Shown in pieces: positions 6,707-11,957 of a stretch of 11,957 nucleotides of DNA; positions within the stretch are counted from its first letter, which is position 1; each line of letters starts with the position of its first letter. The notes below the pieces were generated by a model, which saw nothing but the letters and a program-made list of their open reading frames with translations, made no database searches and was not told the DNA's origin. The translations under genes were made by a program, and so were the position numbers. The stretch is taken from positions 1 through 11,957 of the forward strand of contig NYXM01000131.1 of the NCBI GenBank assembly GCA_002685655.1. Direction: 5' to 3'. Source of the stretch: Planctomycetaceae bacterium (lineage in GTDB: Bacteria; Planctomycetota; Planctomycetia; Pirellulales; Pirellulaceae).

Positions 6707-7465
6707 ATGCGAAAGAAGTTTGTTGCCGGCAACTGGAAAATGAACCTGACGCGAGCCGAGTCGGTTGCGTTGGCCAGTGGCGTGGTCAAACAGTTGGGCG
6801 ATACCACGGACGTCGACGTCGCAGTTTGCCCCGCCAGCGTCTACCTGGATGCCGTTAGCCAGGCTCTTTCCGGGTCCAACGTTGCCTTGGGTGCCCAGAA
6901 CATGTACCACGAATCGGGTGGTGCGTTTACCGGCGAAATCAGTGCTGGCATGTTGCAAGACGTGAGCTGCAAGTACGTTATCTTGGGCCACAGCGAACGA
7001 CGCCACGTCCTGGGTGAGACCGACAATGCGGTCAACCGTAAAGTGCTCGCGGCCTTGGCATCCGGCCTGCTGCCCATCGTTTGTGTGGGCGAAACGCTGG
7101 ACCAACGAGAAGCGGGGCAAACTCAGTCCGTTGTGAAGGCACAGGTGGAAGGCTCGCTGGCCGGCTTGTCCGCCGAGCAGATGCAGCAAATCGTGATTGC
7201 CTACGAACCCGTCTGGGCCATCGGGACTGGCAAAGTGGCGACCCCAGCTCAGGCCGAGGAAGTCCATGCCGATCTTCGCAGTTTGCTGAAAACCCGTTAC
7301 AATTCCGATGTTGCTGACCAATTGCGAATTCAATACGGCGGCAGCGTCAAGCCAGGCAACGCAGCCGAGTTGCTCGGTCAGCCAAATATTGATGGTGCCT
7401 TGGTCGGGGGTGCCTCGCTGAAAGTCGAAGATTTCATCGGTATCATTTCGGGTGCGAGGAATTGA
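6707..7465 (+). CDS. tpiA: Triosephosphate isomerase
   Basis: A 252-residue (beta/alpha)8 barrel that interconverts dihydroxyacetone phosphate and glyceraldehyde 3-phosphate in glycolysis and gluconeogenesis; cytoplasmic and normally a dimer. All catalytic parts are present: K11 in AGNWKMN, H95 in ILGHSERRH, E167 in AYEPVWAIGTGK with the flexible loop 6, the YGGSV phosphate-binding stretch (210-214) and GALVGGASL near the end. The length is normal (about 250). The start is chosen because homologues begin M(R/K)xxxxAGNWKMN and a Shine-Dalgarno lies 8 nt upstream; the open frame continues to 6650 without meaning. It is followed by secG on the same strand 95 nt later, a pairing common in bacteria. 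Confidence 0.98.
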   Translation: MRKKFVAGNWKMNLTRAESVALASGVVKQLGDTTDVDVAVCPASVYLDAVSQALSGSNVALGAQNMYHESGGAFTGEISAGMLQDVSCKYVILGHSERRHVLGETDNAVNRKVLAALASGLLPIVCVGETLDQREAGQTQSVVKAQVEGSLAGLSAEQMQQIVIAYEPVWAIGTGKVATPAQAEEVHADLRSLLKTRYNSDVADQLRIQYGGSVKPGNAAELLGQPNIDGALVGGASLKVEDFIGIISGARN

Positions 7466-7476
7466 CCTGCCACTGG

Positions 7477-7490
7477 CGGCGGAAACGCCG
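7477..7490 (+). other. Short GAAA-tetraloop hairpin between tpiA and secG
   Basis: CGGCG (7477-7481), GAAA (7482-7485) and CGCCG (7486-7490) form a 5-bp GC stem closed by a GNRA tetraloop, 11 nt after the tpiA stop. No U-run follows, so it is not an intrinsic terminator. It could mark an mRNA processing or stability element, or be chance in GC-rich DNA. Confidence 0.35.
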
Positions 7491-7560
7491 GAGATGAAGA
7501 GATTAGACACAGGCCGACGATAGACTTCGATCAACGGCTCCCGCATAAGGAAGTTAGGAA

Positions 7561-8085
7561 ATGCAATATCTGTTAGGGAGTATGATGTTCCTGACGGCAC
7601 TGTTCTTGATCTTGCTGGTACTGATCCAGCGGGGCCGTGGCGGTGGATTGGCAGGTGCGTTCGGTGGGGCTGGCGGCCAGAGTGCCTTCGGCACCAAAGC
7701 TGGCGATATGTTCACCAGGATCACCATTGGCACGGCCGCTGTCTGGATCGTGATTGCCGCGTTATCGGTACAACTGCTTAACTCGCCCAAGTTGAGCGTT
7801 TTGGGCGACGGCAATTCGTCGACCAGCTTGGACAGGGGAGCGGACGACACTGCAACGGATGGCCTGGGAACGGATGGCCTGGGAACAGATGGCCTGGGAA
7901 CGGGTGGCCTGGGAACGGAGAGCAGCGGGACAGGAACGGATCCAGGCGCGGTGCCGAGCACCGAACCAGATGCAACAACGTCAGAGCAGCCAGACGGTGG
8001 TGCGGCGGCTACGTCATCTGACGTACCGGCAGCCGATGATCCCACGACCACTCCGCCTTCTACGGTTCCCGCACCGGGCCAGTAA
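7561..8085 (+). CDS. secG: Preprotein translocase subunit SecG with extended tail
   Basis: SecG is the small subunit of the SecYEG protein-conducting channel; it flips or shifts during SecA-driven export and raises efficiency. Seen: first membrane segment at about 3-22, the conserved cytoplasmic loop [24 protein letters not shown] (21-44), and a second membrane segment at about 54-73. This is the whole usual SecG (about 75-110 residues). Here 100 further residues follow, rich in Asp, Gly, Ser, Thr, Ala and Pro, hydrophilic and acidic, with four D/G-GLGT repeats at 100-119. In the standard topology this tail is on the periplasmic side. AAGGAAG at 7547-7553 is a good Shine-Dalgarno, 7 nt before ATG. 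tpiA precedes it and the yicC-family gene follows 69 nt later. Confidence 0.93.
   Translation: MQYLLGSMMFLTALFLILLVLIQRGRGGGLAGAFGGAGGQSAFGTKAGDMFTRITIGTAAVWIVIAALSVQLLNSPKLSVLGDGNSSTSLDRGADDTATDGLGTDGLGTDGLGTGGLGTESSGTGTDPGAVPSTEPDATTSEQPDGGAAATSSDVPAADDPTTTPPSTVPAPGQ
7858..7917 (+). repeat. Four tandem 15-bp repeats inside secG
   Basis: The unit GATGGCCTGGGAACG occurs four times in a row at 7858, 7873, 7888 and 7903. Copy 2 ends in ACA and copy 4 begins with GGT; otherwise they are identical. The unit is five codons, so changes in copy number keep the reading frame. It encodes (D/G)GLGT in the SecG tail. Confidence 0.95.
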
Positions 8086-8111
8086 GCCTCGACTTGTAAT
8101 TCTGTATCATC

Positions 8112-8127
8112 GTGTCAGGCCTGACAC
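8112..8127. repeat. Perfect 16-bp palindrome upstream of the yicC-family gene
   Basis: GTGTCAGGCCTGACAC is identical to its reverse complement over all 16 bases. It lies in the 69-nt gap between secG and yicC, one base after a possible -10 hexamer (TATCAT, 8105-8110). As RNA it would give a 6-bp stem with a GGCC loop and no following U-run. It may be an operator for a dimeric regulator, or a REP-like repeat unit. Confidence 0.7.
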
Positions 8128-8140
8128 CTGCTGCGAAAAA

Positions 8141-8145
8141 AGGAG
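8141..8145 (+). promoter_or_regulatory. Ribosome binding site selecting a TTG start
   Basis: AGGAG with a 9-nt spacer to TTG at 8155. The in-frame ATG at 8167 would be 21 nt away, too far for this site, so the rare TTG start is preferred. Confidence 0.75.
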
Positions 8146-8154
8146 CGTTCTCAC

Positions 8155-9036
8155 TTGCTGCTCAGCATGACAGGGCACGGAGCGGCACAGCGACAGGCCG
8201 ACGGGATTTCGGTCGCCGCCGATGTGCGGACGGTCAACAGTCGCTTCTTTAAGCTCTCCACGCGATCCAACGAAGCCTATGGTGGATTGGATTCTCGCGT
8301 TGATGAAACGGTTCGGTCTGTGATTCGGCGTGGTACCGTCCAGGTCGATCTACGGATCGAACACGAATCGGAAGCCAATGTCCTGCTCAACGAAAGCGTT
8401 CTGGCAAGCTATTGCCAACAGCTTCAGAGTTTTCGCAACACGCTCGACGGGGTAGCGCCACTACAGGTCGAATTGCTTCTTGCCTTGCCAGGCGTGATCA
8501 ACGACTCCCGCGCTGTGCAGCAAGATGTCGACGCCGTCTGGCCTGTCGTCAAGCAGACCCTGACAGAGGCGCTGGAAGGCCTCTCCAAGATGCGTGCCAC
8601 CGAAGGCCAGGCGATGGCCGCCGACTTGGAGGTGAATTGTCGAGATATCAAGAGTCATCTGGAACAGATCGAAGCACGCGCGCCGCTGGTCGTCGATTCG
8701 TATCGCGAACGTCTGACCGACCGAATCAACAAGATGCTTGCCGAACATGATGTGCAGATCGAACCGGCAGACGTCATTCGCGAGGTAGGCATCTATGCCG
8801 AGCGGAGTGACATCGCCGAGGAGACCGTTCGTCTACACAGTCACCTGGTACAGTTTCGCAAGATCATGACGACGGATGAAAGCCTGGGAAAGAAGCTGGA
8901 GTTTGTCACGCAGGAGATGTTTCGCGAAACAAACACCATCGGCTCGAAAGCCAACGACGCGGAGATTACCGCCAACGTCATCGATATCAAAGCCGCCATT
9001 GAGCGCATCCGCGAGATGATTCAGAACATCGAGTAG
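8155..9036 (+). CDS. YicC/YloC-family endoribonuclease
   Basis: A 293-residue protein of the YicC/YloC family, members of which have been reported as endoribonucleases in E. coli and Bacillus; cytoplasmic. Seen: N-terminal MLLSMTGHGAAQ, matching the family start M-x-x-SMTG-x-G; DVRTVNSRFFKLSTR (about 23-37), the conserved VNxRxL-type stretch; and a C-terminal domain REVGIYAERSDIAEETVRLH, SHLVQFRKIM, GKKLEFVTQEMFRETNTIGSKANDAEI and IREMIQNIE, which follows the DUF1732 pattern closely. MFRETNT replaces the more usual MNREINT. The TTG start at 8155 is supported both by the family N-terminus and by AGGAG 9 nt upstream. gmk starts 6 nt after the stop, as in the widely conserved yicC-gmk-rpoZ order, so the two are very probably translationally coupled. 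Confidence 0.94.
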   Translation: MLLSMTGHGAAQRQADGISVAADVRTVNSRFFKLSTRSNEAYGGLDSRVDETVRSVIRRGTVQVDLRIEHESEANVLLNESVLASYCQQLQSFRNTLDGVAPLQVELLLALPGVINDSRAVQQDVDAVWPVVKQTLTEALEGLSKMRATEGQAMAADLEVNCRDIKSHLEQIEARAPLVVDSYRERLTDRINKMLAEHDVQIEPADVIREVGIYAERSDIAEETVRLHSHLVQFRKIMTTDESLGKKLEFVTQEMFRETNTIGSKANDAEITANVIDIKAAIERIREMIQNIE

Positions 9037-9042
9037 ACTGCC

Positions 9043-9657
9043 GTGAACGGATCTGCCCCTGGAAAACTAGTCATCATTTCTGGACCTTCGGGGGCAGGCA
9101 AATCCACGGTTGTGGGGCGACTGCTCGCCGAATGCGACTTACCGCTGCAATTGAGCGTTTCCGCGACCACTCGCCAACCGCGACCAGGCGAGGTCGATGG
9201 AAAAGACTATCACTTTCTTGCTCGAGACCAGTTTTTGGCCCGGCGGGACAATCAGGAATTTCTGGAATGGCAGGAAGTCTTTGACTGCGGCGACTATTAT
9301 GGCACGCTCCGCCGCACGGTGACCGCTGGTGTAAACGCCGGAAAATGGGTAGTTTTAGAGATTGACGTCGAAGGCGCTATGACGGTGATCGAATCACATC
9401 AGGACGCAATCACCATCTTTTTGCATCCGGGAAGCATGGCGGAACTGGAACGTCGCCTCCGCGAGCGCGATACCGACAGCGACGATTCGATCGCTCGGCG
9501 AATGGAAGTGGCTCGTCATGAAATGACATTCAAGGAGCGTTACAAGTTCGATGTGCAGAACAACACCGTGGATCAGGCGGTCGCCGATGTGTGTTCGATA
9601 TTGAAGGCCCAACTATCTGCGACAACCATGGAATCACCACGCAAGTCAACGCAATAA
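9043..9657 (+). CDS. gmk: Guanylate kinase
   Basis: A 204-residue P-loop nucleoside monophosphate kinase that phosphorylates GMP (and dGMP) to the diphosphate with ATP. Seen: Walker A GPSGAGKST (14-22); the GMP-binding region SVSATTRQPRPGEVDGKDYHF with the conserved S/TTRxxRxGE and Tyr; DYYGT; and VVLEIDVEGA. RLRERDTDSDDSIARRM is the lid. The length is typical (about 205). The start is GTG with only GAG as a weak Shine-Dalgarno. It lies 6 nt after the stop of the yicC-family gene, so translation is probably by coupling. No in-frame ATG fits the family N-terminus. rpoZ follows 45 nt later. Confidence 0.97.
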   Translation: MNGSAPGKLVIISGPSGAGKSTVVGRLLAECDLPLQLSVSATTRQPRPGEVDGKDYHFLARDQFLARRDNQEFLEWQEVFDCGDYYGTLRRTVTAGVNAGKWVVLEIDVEGAMTVIESHQDAITIFLHPGSMAELERRLRERDTDSDDSIARRMEVARHEMTFKERYKFDVQNNTVDQAVADVCSILKAQLSATTMESPRKSTQ

Positions 9658-9702
9658 ACATGAGAAAAACACAATCGATCCCCGCACGGAGAAATTCACT
9701 CG

Positions 9703-9966
9703 ATGCATGAAATCTTGAAAGAAGAAGAAATCGTCAACACAGTTGGTGGTCGTTTCAAACTTTCCACGTTGATCCAGAAACGCTTGGTCCAATTGAACGC
9801 GGGCAGCCGGCCGTTGATTGAATCGCCATCGGATGACAAAATGGGAATCGTGCTGCAGGAAGTCTTGCAGGACAAGATATTCTTGGATACCTCGAACGAA
9901 GTCAAGATTACCGGCGACCTGCACGAAGGCGGTGGTGGACCTGAGATCGATCCTTTGAACATCTGA
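9703..9966 (+). CDS. rpoZ: RNA polymerase omega subunit (divergent)
   Basis: An 87-residue protein at the place where rpoZ is normally found, between gmk and the coaBC function. Omega folds around the C-terminus of beta-prime and helps RNA polymerase assembly. Seen: GGRFKLSTLIQKRLVQLNAGSRPLI (15-39), which fits the family core GNRFxLxxxAxxRARQL...PL, then DDKMGIVLQEVLQDKI (47-62), matching the DK-x-x-x-x-AL-x-E-I-x-x-G-x-I helix. The usual Ala/Arg-rich first helix is changed to TLIQKRLV, so similarity is moderate. The tail HEGGGGPEIDPLNI is low complexity. GGAG at 9688-9691 stands 11 nt before ATG. Length and position support the call more than raw similarity. Confidence 0.85.
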   Translation: MHEILKEEEIVNTVGGRFKLSTLIQKRLVQLNAGSRPLIESPSDDKMGIVLQEVLQDKIFLDTSNEVKITGDLHEGGGGPEIDPLNI

Positions 9967-10023
9967 CCGACCGCCGGCTAATCAGAAGAACCTGATACGA
10001 GTTTTCTAGAGTGGCCGCAATCC

Positions 10024-10563
10024 ATGAGTGACCGTGAAGTCCTGATCGGTGTCACAGGCGGAATCGCCGCCTACAAGACCGCGGCTTTGGTGAGCCAACT
10101 CGTACAGTCGGGGATTGGCGTAACCGTTGCCATGACATCGGCGGCAGAGCAGTTTGTGGGACGGGCCACGTTTGCCGCTTTGACGGGTCGTCCCGTTGCG
10201 GTATCCGTGTTCGATTCGAATGCTTTTCCGTTGGGCGCGCATATTTCACTGGCCGAGCGCGCACATTTGTATTGTGTCGCACCCGCCACCGCAGACTTTC
10301 TCTCCAAGGCTGCGCAAGGTGCCGCTGACGACCTGGTATCCACGCTCTATCTGTCGGTCACATCGCCGGTGCTGCTGGCTCCCGCGATGAACTGCCAGAT
10401 GTGGGAAGCCGTCGCGGTCCAGCGCAATGTCGCGCAACTTGCAGAAGACGGAGTCCATCTGGTTGGACCAGACGAAGGCTGGCTAAGCTGTCGCAAACAG
10501 GGCTTCGGCCGGATGGCGGCGCCCGAGGCGATCTTTACGGCGATCCAGCGATTGCTGAATTGA
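10024..10563 (+). CDS. coaC: Phosphopantothenoylcysteine decarboxylase (unfused CoaC)
   Basis: A 179-residue FMN-dependent HFCD-family flavoprotein that decarboxylates 4'-phosphopantothenoylcysteine to 4'-phosphopantetheine in CoA synthesis. Seen: GVTGGIAAYK (9-18), the FMN-binding start; the active-site His H73 in GAHISLAERA; APATADFLSKAAQGAADDLVST; the PAMN-type motif APAMNCQMW (119-127); and the substrate-clamp Cys C156 in GWLSCRKQGFGRMA. All catalytic residues of the bacterial Dfp N-terminal domain are therefore kept. In most bacteria this domain is fused to CoaB; here the frame stops, and the CoaB domain is a separate gene 55 nt downstream. The Shine-Dalgarno before ATG is weak (GAG about 12 nt upstream). 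Confidence 0.95.
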   Translation: MSDREVLIGVTGGIAAYKTAALVSQLVQSGIGVTVAMTSAAEQFVGRATFAALTGRPVAVSVFDSNAFPLGAHISLAERAHLYCVAPATADFLSKAAQGAADDLVSTLYLSVTSPVLLAPAMNCQMWEAVAVQRNVAQLAEDGVHLVGPDEGWLSCRKQGFGRMAAPEAIFTAIQRLLN

Positions 10564-10618
10564 GCTCCTCACCAGTTCATTGGTTCGGAAACGACCGCCC
10601 CACACAAACGGTCAAGCC

Positions 10619-11248
10619 ATGACACGGATCCTCATCACTTCAGGCCCCACGCGCCAATACTTGGACCCGGTGCGATACTTGACCAATGCCTCTAGCGGTC
10701 GGATGGGCCGAGCACTGGCGGAAGCGGCACTCGATGCGGGCCACGAAGTCGTTATCGTCAGCGGACCGGTGCAAGTTGACTACCCGTCACGTGCCGAGGT
10801 AGTCCCGGTGATCACCACTGACGACATGTTGACCGCCTGCCAACGCATCTTTCCTCAGTGCGACGGACTGATTGGCGCGGCCGCCCCGTGTGACTATCAA
10901 CCGCGGCGAGTTGAAATGCAAAAGATCGCCAAGACAGGCGATCCGCTGGTGCTACACCTGGTGGAAACCGCCGATGTCGTGGCCACGATGGGAGCCAACC
11001 GACGACCGCACCAATGGCTGGTCGGGTTTGCCTTGGAAACCGAAGATCAACGTTTTCGCGCACTCGCTAAACTCGAACGCAAGAGCTGCGACTTGATGGT
11101 CCTGAACGGCCCCGAAGCGATGGATGCTGTGGAGAATTCCGTCGAGCTGATTGATCCCGAAGGTAACTTGCTCCAGTCCATCCAGGGCAGTAAAGAACAC
11201 GTCGCACGAGGGATCTTGGAACTGGTCGGCCGCAAGCTCGTCCGCTGA
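10619..11248 (+). CDS. coaB: Phosphopantothenate-cysteine ligase (unfused CoaB)
   Basis: A 209-residue protein that matches the C-terminal half of bacterial CoaBC. It joins 4'-phosphopantothenate and cysteine, activated by a nucleotide, and its product feeds CoaC. Seen: ITSGPTRQYLDPVRYLTNASSGRMG (6-30), the nucleotide-binding signature GPT-x-x-x-(I/L)DPVR-(F/Y)-(I/L)-(T/S)-N-x-SSG; AAAPCDYQP (87-95), where most relatives have AAVADYRP; KIAK; GFALET (136-141); and a C-terminal VLNGPEAMDAVENSVELID stretch. The open frame extends 13 codons upstream through a GTG at 10580, but the family begins right at MTRILITSGPT. No clear Shine-Dalgarno precedes ATG at 10619. It probably shares a transcript with coaC. 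Confidence 0.94.
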   Translation: MTRILITSGPTRQYLDPVRYLTNASSGRMGRALAEAALDAGHEVVIVSGPVQVDYPSRAEVVPVITTDDMLTACQRIFPQCDGLIGAAAPCDYQPRRVEMQKIAKTGDPLVLHLVETADVVATMGANRRPHQWLVGFALETEDQRFRALAKLERKSCDLMVLNGPEAMDAVENSVELIDPEGNLLQSIQGSKEHVARGILELVGRKLVR

Positions 11249-11302
11249 CTATGGCTTTACAGACATGCAACTTCCGCTCGGCTCACAATGGCTCCATCGA
11301 AG

Positions 11303-11331
11303 TTGACCAAAACTGCTAGTTGCCTTATAGT
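11303..11331 (+). promoter_or_regulatory. Strong sigma-70-type promoter for the ACT-domain gene
   Basis: TTGACC (11303-11308, five of six), a 17-nt spacer, and TATAGT (11326-11331, five of six). Expected start is near 11338, giving a leader of about 115 nt before ATG at 11453. It lies in the 204-nt gap after coaB, so the ACT gene is likely transcribed separately. Confidence 0.75.
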
Positions 11332-11452
11332 TATGCCCTTATCTGGCAGCCCACCGAATCCGATTCCATCGAGGTGCGAGCGCGTGCCTGGCATCTAAAG
11401 TCCGGTGACACCCGTCTGCTGGTCGTCGATTCAAAATCCTGGAAATGAAACC

Positions 11453-11950
11453 ATGAGCATTGGAGAAGGGACGGGAGTCGACTTTTCCATCATGCGCGGG
11501 CGTGACTATCCAACGATCCGGCAATTCACCGTTTTTCTGGAGAACCGGGTCGGGCAATTACTGGAAGTGGTCCGCCGTTTTGAAGGCAGCAAGGTGCGCA
11601 TTGTCGCCCTCTCGATCAACGACGCCACCGAATGCGCGTTTGTTCGGTTGCTGGTCAGCCACCCCGAACAGGGCCGCGAAATCCTGGAACGCGCTGGACT
11701 GGCGATGATTGAAACGGATCTGGTCGGCATCGAACTGCCCAACCACCCTCAGCCCCTGCTGCAAATCTGTACTGCTTTGCTCCAGGCGGAAATCAACATT
11801 GTGCAGGCCTACCCGCTCATCGTCCGCCCCCACGGCCGCCCAGCAGTCGCCCTGATGGTCGACAATCTGGACATGGCTCAAGAGACATTGAAGGCAAAGA
11901 ACTTCAAGTTGATTACAGAAAACGACCTTAGCCTCGAGGACGACGACTAG
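11453..11950 (+). CDS. Tandem ACT-domain protein
   Basis: A 165-residue protein made of two ACT domains. The first spans about residues 23-94 (IRQFTVFLENRVGQLLEVVRRF), with the ACT pattern of a strand, then N-x-x-G-x-L before the first helix. The second covers about 98-160 (PLLQICTALLQAEINIVQAYP, then GRPAVALMVDNLDMAQETL). ACT domains bind amino acids or other small ligands and regulate linked enzymes; stand-alone pairs are usually sensors or regulatory partners. No catalytic domain is attached. The tail is acidic (SLEDDD). The start at ATG 11453 has GGAA 8 nt upstream; a 16-codon upstream extension looks non-coding. A strong promoter lies about 120 nt before it. Automatic pipelines may label such proteins acetolactate synthase small subunit, but the domain layout here does not establish that. 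Confidence 0.88.
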   Translation: MSIGEGTGVDFSIMRGRDYPTIRQFTVFLENRVGQLLEVVRRFEGSKVRIVALSINDATECAFVRLLVSHPEQGREILERAGLAMIETDLVGIELPNHPQPLLQICTALLQAEINIVQAYPLIVRPHGRPAVALMVDNLDMAQETLKAKNFKLITENDLSLEDDD

Positions 11951-11957
11951 CCCAAAA

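Noticed and set aside
6653..7600. Open frame of 315 codons on the minus strand over tpiA
   Set aside because: tpiA is certain on the plus strand. The antisense product is His/Gly-rich without a recognisable domain and reads into the secG start region.
9977..9993. ATCAG/CTGAT stem between rpoZ and coaC
   Set aside because: Only 5 AT-rich base pairs with a 6-nt loop and a short T-run some bases later; too weak to call a terminator.
11251..11319. 22-codon open frame after coaB
   Set aside because: It has no Shine-Dalgarno sequence, its composition looks random, and it overlaps the promoter of the ACT gene.

Overview
The window looks like ordinary chromosomal core of a moderately GC-rich bacterium, most likely a planctomycete of the Pirellula/Rhodopirellula type. 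That assignment is inferred from gene content and protein style, not from a marker gene: a FtsQ-like protein beside murB without ftsA or ftsZ, a glutaminyl-tRNA synthetase, a Tat-exported SMP-30-type sugar lactonase, unfused coaC and coaB, and a divergent RNA polymerase omega subunit. No mobile element, CRISPR array, tRNA or rRNA gene is visible.

Left half, minus strand, in transcription order: glnS (5416-3686), murB (3573-2695), a FtsQ/DivIB-like divisome protein (2549-1599), a small unrecognised protein (1483-1106) and a fumarylacetoacetate hydrolase (FAH) family enzyme (1089-121). murB has its own near-consensus sigma-70 promoter just after glnS, followed by a terminator-like hairpin in its leader. 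The murB/ftsQ pair looks like a remnant of the dcw (division and cell wall) cluster. The small protein and the FAH enzyme are 16 nt apart and probably co-transcribed.

Right half, plus strand: an exported SMP-30/gluconolactonase-like protein divergent from glnS, then tpiA and secG, then yicC-family RNase, gmk, rpoZ, coaC, coaB and finally a tandem-ACT-domain protein with its own strong promoter. The order yicC-gmk-rpoZ-coaBC is widely conserved in bacteria; here it follows tpiA-secG on the same strand, and coaBC is two separate genes. The block covers glycolysis, protein export, RNA turnover, GMP phosphorylation, RNA polymerase assembly and coenzyme A synthesis.

Most start codons were chosen from Shine-Dalgarno sequences and family N-termini, several of them well inside the longest open frame. 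The points most worth a second look are the FtsQ-like gene next to murB, apparent substitutions at two MurB catalytic positions, the perfect 16-bp palindrome between secG and yicC, the long repeat-bearing tail on SecG, and the murB leader hairpin. I saw nothing that amounts to a new multi-gene system.
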